The translations under genes were made by a program, and so were the position numbers. From positions 2,025,357 to 2,089,356 of the forward strand of contig NZ_CM001841.1 of NCBI RefSeq assembly GCF_000365305.1: DNA of 64,000 bases, read 5' to 3'. The notes under the pieces are model-generated. The model did not search any database, was not told the DNA's origin, and saw only the letters and a program-made list of their open reading frames with translations. The stretch is from Dickeya dianthicola NCPPB 453 (lineage in GTDB: Bacteria; Pseudomonadota; Gammaproteobacteria; Enterobacterales; Enterobacteriaceae). Of this stretch, positions 57,477 to 64,000 are shown piece by piece; positions within the stretch are counted from its first letter, which is position 1; each line of letters starts with the position of its first letter.

Positions 57477-58160
57477 ATGGCATGGAAAAAAATAACGCGC
57501 TTTTTATTGTTATTGCTGCTGGTGATGGCGTGTTTCCCGGTAATGGCCGGCCGGTCGTTGTGCCCTGGTAAATTTATCAACGATGAAACACCCCATATTT
57601 ATTATGACGAAGAGATTTGTTTCACTGAATTTGTTGTGCTTTATAGTTATGTGAATAAAGCGCCATTAATTTCCGCACAGCGTTTAACCGCCGAACAGGT
57701 CAAAGCCGCGGACGCTATTTCCCGGCGCGACGCCTTTCATATTGAGCCATTAATACCTCAGGCGGTGCGATCGGCGACTGACGATTATGAGTACTCAGGG
57801 TACGATCAGGGGCACATGGCGCCAGCGGGGGATATGCCAAATTCTCTGGCGCAGCATGAGTCTTTTTCCATGTCGAATATGACGCCGCAATTGCCGAAAT
57901 TGAACCGGATATCCTGGCGTAAAATTGAAGCGTCGGTTCGCAAGCTGGCGTTGCAGGATGGCGAGGTATGGGTGGTGACGGGAGCCGTATTCGGAAATAA
58001 GAGAATCGGCAACGGCGTATCGGTGCCGACCGTGATTTATAAAGCCATCAGCAGTCAATCAACCCAACAGGTTTTTGTGGGCGATAACACCACCGGCGCT
58101 GTCACCTGTCTGTCAGTCAGTGATTTTTCCGCACGCTATGCCATCGACCCATTTCCGTAA
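57477..58160 (+). CDS. Secreted DNA/RNA non-specific nuclease, DQGH variant
   Basis: A 227-residue NUC1-type beta-beta-alpha-metal nuclease. Signal peptide 1-24 (FLLLLLLVMACFPVMAG). The catalytic motif appears as DQGH (110-113; DRGH is usual), with N134 in MSNMTPQ, N143, W147 and E151 (LNRISWRKIE) as structural and metal residues. Cys29, Cys48 and Cys203 may form disulphides. It is not of the EndA/NucM type known in Dickeya. Role: periplasmic or extracellular nucleic-acid degradation, inferred. It converges on the signalling operon. Confidence 0.88.
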   Translation: MAWKKITRFLLLLLLVMACFPVMAGRSLCPGKFINDETPHIYYDEEICFTEFVVLYSYVNKAPLISAQRLTAEQVKAADAISRRDAFHIEPLIPQAVRSATDDYEYSGYDQGHMAPAGDMPNSLAQHESFSMSNMTPQLPKLNRISWRKIEASVRKLALQDGEVWVVTGAVFGNKRIGNGVSVPTVIYKAISSQSTQQVFVGDNTTGAVTCLSVSDFSARYAIDPFP

Positions 58161-58201
58161 AGTAAACAGTCCTGAAGCCGATGGCGGCGCCGACCATGAC
58201 G

Positions 58202-59344
58202 TCACGAAGACGCGGTGGTGTCCGGAATTCCACGTACTCGGATCGGCTCCTTGATGGCGTTGGCGGTGAGCAGGCGTTGGAGTGCGGAGATGGCGGTGTC
58301 GGTGAGTTCATGGCCCTTGGTGAGCACCATCAAGTCGTTGGTGGTTCGGATGTCTTCATCCACTACCCAGCCGGGCTTCAATTCGTCAATGCGCGCAGTG
58401 CGGACGCCGGCCACGTTAGCACGGAAATCAGTCAGGGATTTGATGATGTACTCAGGGATCGGTGGGCGCGCCGCGAGCAGGATTTCCCTGGGGTGTTCCA
58501 GGCTCAGTCCTCGGGCGGCGTGGCGTTCGAGTTCGAGAGCGGCTCGCAAGAGGTGAGAACCGCGGATAACCTCTGTGGGGGCGTTGGATGGAGCACTTTT
58601 GGCCTGATGACGGATGATCTCGGCTACCAGCTTGAGGCGGGGGATATTTTCCACCAGGCGGCCGGCGACATCCGGGTGTTCCTGAAGGAGTTTTTTCTCG
58701 TCTTCCGTGATAGCGCGCTGGGCGGCGTCGGCCTGAACGATATCGGCGGGGATACCCACACAGCCGATTTGGCTCAATGAGGCGGCGATGGTGTATATCC
58801 ATTCATCGGGCCATTCCAGCTTGAGCAGAGCGTGGTGGACACAAGACTGGGCGAAGGCCGCCCGTTGAAAGGCCCACGGAGCGACCATAGCGAGCACTTC
58901 CGTTAGCGTCTTGACCGAAGCGGTGAGGGTGGTTGCCAGCAATTCCTTTTCCGCGCAAACGAGACGGTACTGACTGACGGCGTCGTTAAGCGCTGAAATC
59001 AGTTCTTCCTTGGGGCAAGGTTTGCAGAGGTAGCGGAAGATGGCCCCCTTGTTGATAGCCGCGATAGAGGATTCCACGTCGGCCTGTCCGGTGAGGAGGA
59101 TACGTACGCTGTCGGGGGAGATTTCCCGCGCTTTGGCGAGGAAGGTGGCGCCGTCCATGCCAGGCATGCGCATGTCGGACATGATTACGGCAAAACGCTG
59201 GCCCCAGCGAACGGCATCCAGGCCGGCTTCACCACTGGGGGCCACCACAACGTTGAATTCGCCAAAGAGGTTTCGTTCCATTGCAGCAAGCACGTTGGGT
59301 TCATCGTCTACGCACAGCACCCGGGGCAAGGTGGTATCAGTCAT
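58202..59344 (-). CDS. Response regulator with degenerate HD-GYP-like output domain
   Basis: A 380-residue protein. Residues 1-125 are a receiver domain with acidic pocket D13-D14, phosphorylation site D57, T85 and K108. The C-terminal half resembles an RpfG-type HD-GYP domain (ITEDEKKLLQEHPDVAGRLVENI), but where HD would be in the family pattern AALLHDIGKIGIP it reads AASLSQIGCVGIP, so H and D are replaced by S191 and Q192, and no GYP motif is seen. It is unlikely to hydrolyse cyclic di-GMP and may act by protein contact. Last gene of the operon, overlapping the previous gene by 8 bases. Confidence 0.85.
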   Translation of the reverse strand: MTDTTLPRVLCVDDEPNVLAAMERNLFGEFNVVVAPSGEAGLDAVRWGQRFAVIMSDMRMPGMDGATFLAKAREISPDSVRILLTGQADVESSIAAINKGAIFRYLCKPCPKEELISALNDAVSQYRLVCAEKELLATTLTASVKTLTEVLAMVAPWAFQRAAFAQSCVHHALLKLEWPDEWIYTIAASLSQIGCVGIPADIVQADAAQRAITEDEKKLLQEHPDVAGRLVENIPRLKLVAEIIRHQAKSAPSNAPTEVIRGSHLLRAALELERHAARGLSLEHPREILLAARPPIPEYIIKSLTDFRANVAGVRTARIDELKPGWVVDEDIRTTNDLMVLTKGHELTDTAISALQRLLTANAIKEPIRVRGIPDTTASS

Positions 59345-60434
59345 TGAGAGTTTCCTGGGTATGGGCGAGCATCTTCTGCCACAGGGGCAGTTTGTTCAGC
59401 ACGCCGGTTTGTTCAAGATAGTCCAGATCGGGGACCTCGTTGTTGGCGAGGGTAACCGCCACATGCACAGCACCGATCACGCCGAAGGTTTTATCCGCAG
59501 AACGGGAGGGCTGCGTGTGACAGGCCACGGCTTCCACGATATCCATAGGTAACCCCCACAAAGCCAGCAGATATGCGCTTACCGCAGCGTGTATGGGGGT
59601 GTCGCCGCGAGTGGTGGTTGCCTTGTCGTCGGATTCCCTCAGTTCGGGGATAAGCAGCGCAATGTTGGCGAGCAAGGCGGCGGTCGGCTCCAATCCCTGG
59701 TGGCCGGAAATACGTGCGGCCAGGGTGGAGGCGAGCAGAGCGTTTTGTTGTAGCCGGTCCACATAAGGGTCTGTCTTCGCGTCTGCAAAGACCTGAGACG
59801 CCAGAACGAGTAGCTTCACCTGATCCAGCCCCAAGTGGGTGATGGCGTTTCCGATGTCATTAATGTGACCGCCTCGGGTGAAATAGGCTGAATTAGCAAG
59901 CTGCATAATCTTGGCGCTCAGGGCAGGCTCACTGCCCAGAAGCCCGGCGATGTGTCGGGTATCGCTGCCGGGGTCGGCAATGAGGCGGCATAAATCGGCG
60001 AACACTTTAGGGGCCGCCGGCAGCCGGCTGGTGCGGCCCACTATCTCGACCACCGCAGGGTCCTGAAACATGTCGCGCAGGGCCAGAGCGCTTGCTACCA
60101 TCTCCAGCAGCACCGTGCTGTCACAGGGTTTGGCCACAAACCGGTGAGCGACGTCCACCATACGTAAGATGGCGTCGGGCTCAGAGTAACCGGACAGGAT
60201 GATACGTATTGTGCCAGGCCAGCGGTTGCGTACCCGAGTCAGTAATTCAGCGCCATCCATAAAGGGCATTCGCATGTCGGACACCACTACGTCGGCCGGC
60301 TTTTCCTCCAGCATCGCCAGCGCTTCCTGGCCGCTATTGGCGAAGCGGCATTCCCATTCGCTGTCTTGCATCATGAGGGCCCGCTCAATACCAGAGAGCA
60401 CCCGACTTTCGTCATCGACGAACATCACTTGCAT
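59337..60434 (-). CDS. Response regulator with HDOD output domain
   Basis: A 365-residue protein. The receiver (1-120) has D7-D8, D53 as phosphoacceptor (VVSDMRMPFMDG), S85 region (IILSGYSEP) and K104-105 region (VAKPCD). The HDOD domain (about 130-330; LPAAPKVFADLCRLIADPGS, ALSAKIMQLANSAYF, GLDQVKLLVL) is an HD-fold relative without the metal-binding residues, used for protein or signalling interactions. It overlaps the kinase gene by 10 bases and the next regulator by 8. Confidence 0.9.
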   Translation of the reverse strand: MQVMFVDDESRVLSGIERALMMQDSEWECRFANSGQEALAMLEEKPADVVVSDMRMPFMDGAELLTRVRNRWPGTIRIILSGYSEPDAILRMVDVAHRFVAKPCDSTVLLEMVASALALRDMFQDPAVVEIVGRTSRLPAAPKVFADLCRLIADPGSDTRHIAGLLGSEPALSAKIMQLANSAYFTRGGHINDIGNAITHLGLDQVKLLVLASQVFADAKTDPYVDRLQQNALLASTLAARISGHQGLEPTAALLANIALLIPELRESDDKATTTRGDTPIHAAVSAYLLALWGLPMDIVEAVACHTQPSRSADKTFGVIGAVHVAVTLANNEVPDLDYLEQTGVLNKLPLWQKMLAHTQETLND

Positions 60435-61555
60435 GCCGGGCAGTCCTCTTTACGGCAGTGAAGGGGCAGTTGCAGGATGAACGTCGTGCCCACGCCTTCT
60501 TCCGACTCGCAACGGATTAGCCCATCATGCTTGTCCACTACGGTCGAATAGACGATAGCGAGACCCTGGCCCGTGCCTTTGCCTACGGCTTTGGTGGTGA
60601 AGAAGGGATCGAAAATGCGGTCGCGGATCCCGGCAGGAATACCGCTACCGTCGTCTTTGACTCGGATCTCCATATGCTCGCCGCGCTGCGCCGCTGATAC
60701 GATGATGTGGCCTTTTTCTTTGACGCCTTGCTGGATGGTGTCGGCGATAGCATGGGCGGCGTTCACCACCAGGTTGAGAATGGCCTGGCCGATCATATCG
60801 CGCAGACACGGCAGTTGCGGCAAATCGTCATCGAAGTGCGTCTCAAGTTCTGCCACGTATTTCCATTCGTTGCGGGCGACGGTCACCGTGGTGTTGATGA
60901 CCTCGCGTACATCCACCATTTCTTTCTCGTTATGAGAAGGGTGGGAGAATTCCTTCATGGCGGCCACAATCTTGGCGATATGACCCAGGCCCTCCAGCGA
61001 TTCGTCTAAGGCGCTTGGGATCTGGCGGCGTAGGAAATCCACTTTAGTGCGTTTGAGGGCCGCGTCGAACTCCGCCACGACAGGCTCTGCGTCCATTTTT
61101 CCCCGCGTGGCTTCGGCCAGCGCCAGAGCCGAGTCCAACAGGCTTAGCAGGGAAACGGTGGCGGTCTTAACGAAACCGACATTGTCGGAGACGTACTGGG
61201 TTGGCGTGTTGATCTCGTGGGCGATGCCGGCGGCGAGTTGGCCGATGGACTCCATCTTCTGAGCCTGCAGTAACTGAGCCTGGGTGAAGCGCAATTCGGT
61301 CAGGGCTTTTTCTAACTCTTGCCGTTCGTTTTCTAACTCCAGAGTTTTGCGGGCAACCACCTTCTCCAGGCCCACGGTCTGCTCCAGGATAGCAAAAGGC
61401 GTGGCGTGGCTGTGCCGGGCCTCTTGTGCGATGCGGCGCTTGAGTACATCAATGGTCTTGTCCCGCGCGGCGAGCTTACGCTGGTATTCGGCAGCGGACA
61501 AATCCATGACGGACGCTTCGGAAAAGGTTCCTTCAGTCAAGGCTCTGTCCTCCAA
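60425..61555 (-). CDS. Soluble hybrid-type-free histidine kinase
   Basis: A 376-residue histidine kinase with no membrane segment. An N-terminal coiled coil (about 20-105) leads to the H-box [16 protein letters not shown] with H113, then the ATPase domain: N-box [11 protein letters not shown]1 DDGSGIP, F-box FDPFFTTK and G2 GTGQGLAI. Its N-terminus overlaps the FIST gene. The ATG at 61555 has no ribosome site; a TTG at 61540, seven bases after GGAGGA, is a strong alternative. It probably receives the signal of the FIST protein and phosphorylates both downstream receivers. Confidence 0.92.
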   Translation of the reverse strand: MEDRALTEGTFSEASVMDLSAAEYQRKLAARDKTIDVLKRRIAQEARHSHATPFAILEQTVGLEKVVARKTLELENERQELEKALTELRFTQAQLLQAQKMESIGQLAAGIAHEINTPTQYVSDNVGFVKTATVSLLSLLDSALALAEATRGKMDAEPVVAEFDAALKRTKVDFLRRQIPSALDESLEGLGHIAKIVAAMKEFSHPSHNEKEMVDVREVINTTVTVARNEWKYVAELETHFDDDLPQLPCLRDMIGQAILNLVVNAAHAIADTIQQGVKEKGHIIVSAAQRGEHMEIRVKDDGSGIPAGIRDRIFDPFFTTKAVGKGTGQGLAIVYSTVVDKHDGLIRCESEEGVGTTFILQLPLHCRKEDCPACK

Positions 61556-62657
61556 TGGCGATGCCGGTGAAGGTTTGGTTCACGTGCAATCCGTTGTACT
61601 GCTCGCCGTAGGTGGAAAAGCCTACTACCCGGTTTTGCATCATGATGTTGCCGATCTGCTGTTCAAGCCCTTCCTGTTCGAACTGGAGACGACGCAGGAT
61701 GCAATCGCAGCCGATGATTACCGCGGGTTCCGGAATCGTCTCGCGGACCTTGTCAAAGGCCTGCTTGAAGGTTTGGACCGGGTCTTCCGCTTTGCCGATG
61801 GCGACGATCAGCCCTTCTTCGATGGCGCAATAGCAGGTGAGAGAGAGGTCTTCGTTCCACTTCTGAATAGAACGAACGTAGGGCTCATCGCCGAAGGAGA
61901 GCACCAGCGGGTTGCGAGAAAAGACTGTCGGCGTCAATTCGTTCACCGTGAGGCCGAGGGCTTGCGCGTAAACCTGAGCGGCAGGTTCGCCGTTTATCTC
62001 AAGGATGAGTCGCTTCTCCGGGTCGGCCTCGGTGATGACGAGCTCCACCTCGCTGGGTTCGAAATGCTGTACCTTGAAGGTGGTAACGGGCGCACTGGTC
62101 TCGATGACGGCGAATACTGCTGCGTCGGAAATGAACTGGCCGTTTCCATCGTAGACGTGCGTTTTCTCGAAACGCAGGTCATCGCCCGCGGAGCCCCCGA
62201 TTATTGGAACGTTGCCGATCTGCTGGTAGAGGTTCGCGACCAGACGCTCTTCGACCATAGAAAGGCCGTCTATCAGCAGCAGGCCGAAGCGATACAGGTT
62301 CGGCCTGGCCTCAGTATCAAGGCGAATAGCTTCGGCGATGTCGGTTATTACCGAGGTGTAGCTGATCAACGGGTGAATCATGAAGAAGCGGGTACGAAAG
62401 CCTCCGCCCAATCCGAGACCCAACAACCCGGAGTGCTGGAAGCCTTCGGTGCCAATCTGACCAGAGGATGTGCAGCCTATACAGGGACAGGAGAAGGCGT
62501 TCTTCAACTCCCGGCCTAAGACGTCCAGGTCGTAGTCTGGAGAACAGAAGAAAATGACGGTATCAATGCCTTCGCTGCCAATCTGGCTGGCAAACTCGGC
62601 GACAGCATCGACCGGGTTCGGCGATTCGCTACTGGCATATTTGAGTTGGACGTTCAT
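61533..62657 (-). CDS. FIST-domain sensor protein
   Basis: A 374-residue FIST N plus FIST C protein. FIST domains are proposed small-molecule sensors, often beside kinases. N-terminal part: SPNPVDAVAEFASQI, VIFFCSPDYDLDVL and CIGCTSSGQIGTEGF. C-terminal part: GRNPLVL-type FSRNPLVLSFGD and NRVVGFSTYGEQYNGLHVNQT. The ATG at 62657 with AGGAGA seven bases before it is preferred to 62777. First gene of a four-gene overlapping minus-strand operon. Confidence 0.92.
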   Translation of the reverse strand: MNVQLKYASSESPNPVDAVAEFASQIGSEGIDTVIFFCSPDYDLDVLGRELKNAFSCPCIGCTSSGQIGTEGFQHSGLLGLGLGGGFRTRFFMIHPLISYTSVITDIAEAIRLDTEARPNLYRFGLLLIDGLSMVEERLVANLYQQIGNVPIIGGSAGDDLRFEKTHVYDGNGQFISDAAVFAVIETSAPVTTFKVQHFEPSEVELVITEADPEKRLILEINGEPAAQVYAQALGLTVNELTPTVFSRNPLVLSFGDEPYVRSIQKWNEDLSLTCYCAIEEGLIVAIGKAEDPVQTFKQAFDKVRETIPEPAVIIGCDCILRRLQFEQEGLEQQIGNIMMQNRVVGFSTYGEQYNGLHVNQTFTGIAIGGQSLD

Positions 62658-63084
62658 GACAAGTCTCCTGGCACTAAGCAGAAACCTTCGCTTGCGCTCC
62701 TGCCGTCTTCGGCTATCCCCTATCAGTTCCCTCTGTCCCTCATTCCTCTTCAGAGAGGATAGGTATGGGTGGTACAAATAGCAAATATGTAGAATTTTAT
62801 CTTATCTATGAATATCAGCAGGGCTGCCCATTCCGATAGCGATGTTGTCGCTTTTCGAATGCGCGTTGGCGGTAAGAAAGTTCAGCATCGCCAGACAGGT
62901 GAGCCGCTCCCGGGAAGGGTAAGGATTGTCGGTCTACGGCAATCCAATACGTTTATTCATCATCGCGAAAATGAAAAATGGTTATTTTCTTTGAACAGTG
63001 GTCTTACCCACCAATTGATCTTATCCAGCAAATGATCTTATCCAGTAATTGATCCTACGCACCAATTGATCCTACGCACCAACA
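62658..63084. other. Intergenic region upstream of the FIST operon
   Basis: Holds the presumed promoter of the minus-strand operon. A 75-codon plus-strand frame at 62808-63035 has no recognisable features and is not called as a gene. The right part is the 17-bp array at 63012-63079. Confidence 0.4.
63012..63079 (+). repeat. 17-bp tandem repeat, four copies
   Basis: Four units YAAWTGATCYTAYSCAS begin at 63012, 63029, 63046 and 63063. The first two share TTATCCAG endings and the last two share CTACGCAC, as expected from stepwise duplication. Confidence 0.9.
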
Positions 63085-63117
63085 GTGGACACGCAACGAA
63101 GTTACGAACTCAGGCAG

Positions 63118-63426
63118 GAACCGCTTCCGACGTCGATGATCGTGCAGGCGTTCACCCATATCCAGGCCCCCCGTCTCGCAACGGCGGCCCGACCCGCCGG
63201 TTCGCCGGACCGAATTGCTATCCCTATATCGAGCAACTTTCCGCAGGCTATAGACCTGGTGGCGCGACTGCTCGATCAGTTCGGTTTCGACACCGTCGAC
63301 AATAGCCCGCTCAGTGCGGCTTGGCGTAGCGCCCCTGGTCAACCCGCATGGGTCGCGCTCAATCACCAGACCAAACCGGAACTTGTTGTCAACCTGGTCA
63401 GAGCGCGCCGCGCCGCTACCAAGTGA
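63118..63426 (+). pseudogene. Fragment of F420-dependent NADP oxidoreductase
   Basis: In the frame ending at 63426, TSMIVQAFTHIQAPRLATAA, then GSPDRIAIPISSNFPQAIDLV and LLDQFGFDTVDNSPLSAAWR resemble the second half of NADPH-dependent F420-reductase-like proteins (KAFN.I, ...GFD.VD.G.L...W pattern). The Rossmann N-terminal half with its glycine motif is absent, and upstream lies a tandem repeat, so this is a decayed or truncated gene. Confidence 0.5.
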
Positions 63427-63678
63427 AGGTGAGCTGAAACACGCGGTGGCTGGCAGTCACGGCAACAAAATCTGTTGTGGCGTTGGATCCCGCCCGTGCC
63501 GATATACCGCGAATATACGGGCGCGAGCTATGAATATTTGATGGTCGGTACGGGATTACCTGCCGACAGTTACGCTGACGCTCCCGATTTGCCAACCGAA
63601 GGACAGGCACTGCGGCGCAGCGCTGACATACCTTTATTTTTGGTCGTTTTATTTGGGTAAGGAAGGGCTTTGCGGTTT

Positions 63679-63872
63679 TATACCCCAAATAATTCGAGTT
63701 GCAGGACAACACGCTCGCGTATTGAACAACGCAACGCGTTGGCCCGTCAGGGCAAGGCTCGTATGAGCCTTGTAACGCGGCAACCGAGTGAACCCCAGGA
63801 GCTTACATAAGTAAGTGACTGGGGTGAGCGAGGAAAGCCAACGCATCTGCAACTTGAAGTATGACGGGTATA
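63679..63872. repeat. ERIC element with about 67-bp internal insertion
   Basis: Begins TATACCCCAAATAATTCGAG and ends CAACTTGAAGTATGACGGGT, so it is inverted relative to the copy at 57158. The core GGAGCTTACATAAGTAAGTG lies at 63798-63817. It is 194 bp, about 67 longer than the 127-bp standard; the extra part holds a palindrome AAGGCTCATACGAGCCTT. The final bases to 64000 are AT-rich with no gene. Confidence 0.9.
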
Positions 63873-64000
63873 GAACGTTTGTAAGGTAACGACAAGCAAC
63901 CTGCATTAATTTTAATTAATTAGGTTTAATGGTCAGTGAGGTTTCTTGAATTTTCTAATTAGGTGAGGTTGGCATTTTTAATGCGAAAATTAGTTTTTAT

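Noticed and set aside
61284..62519. A 411-codon plus-strand frame across the FIST and kinase genes
   Set aside because: Both minus-strand genes have clear family motifs; the plus frame has none.

Overview
The window looks like a chromosomal segment of a soft-rot enterobacterium, most likely Dickeya or a close Pectobacteriaceae relative. This is inferred from gene order (argS-yecM-cutC, cmoAB, aspS-nudB-yebC-ruvC, ruvAB, znuABC-mepM-lpxM, pykA-hexR-zwf-eda, purT-ptrB-holE), from proteins that closely resemble E. coli K-12 orthologues as I know them, from zwf being followed directly by the KDPG aldolase gene with no edd, and from two ERIC elements. No rRNA or tRNA gene was seen.

Region 1 (1-23.2 kb, + strand) is most of an extracellular contractile injection system (eCIS, the Afp/PVC family of phage-tail-like particles). 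It runs from a tube protein cut by the window edge through a second tube protein, a DUF5908 protein, a LysM tube-baseplate adaptor, a VgrG-like spike, a PAAR tip, a gp25-like wedge, a giant baseplate-J protein, an Afp12-like baseplate protein and a CIS tape-measure-family protein. Two proteins I cannot assign come next, then the AAA+ ATPase, a 91-residue protein and a 1291-residue protein with an N-terminal eCIS-core (DUF4157) domain that is the likely cargo. Sheath and cap genes are not in view and presumably lie upstream. No recognisable tail-fibre gene is present; the two unassigned genes sit where one might be expected. The cluster carries many short tandem duplications, mostly in frame.

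Region 2 (23.2-57.0 kb) is core genome: translation and tRNA modification (argS, cmoA, cmoB, aspS), recombination (ruvC, ruvA, ruvB), zinc uptake (znuABC), envelope (mepM, lpxM), central carbon metabolism (pykA, hexR, zwf, eda), purine synthesis (purT), peptidase ptrB, holE, copper genes (copC and copD types) and ferritin ftnA. Recognisable operators are a LexA box before ruvA, a Zur palindrome between znuC and znuA, a HexR box before zwf, a PurR box before purT and a Fur box before ftnA. Lineage-specific genes sit among them: a NiCoT nickel/cobalt permease between ruvC and ruvA, two small secreted low-complexity proteins between lpxM and pykA, and several very small proteins.

Region 3 (57.1-64.0 kb) is bounded by two ERIC elements in opposite orientation. 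It holds a secreted DRGH-type nuclease (DQGH variant) and a tightly overlapping minus-strand signalling operon: FIST sensor, soluble histidine kinase, receiver-HDOD regulator, and a receiver joined to a degenerate HD-GYP-like domain. The right end is decayed, with a fragment of an F420-dependent NADP oxidoreductase and short tandem repeats.
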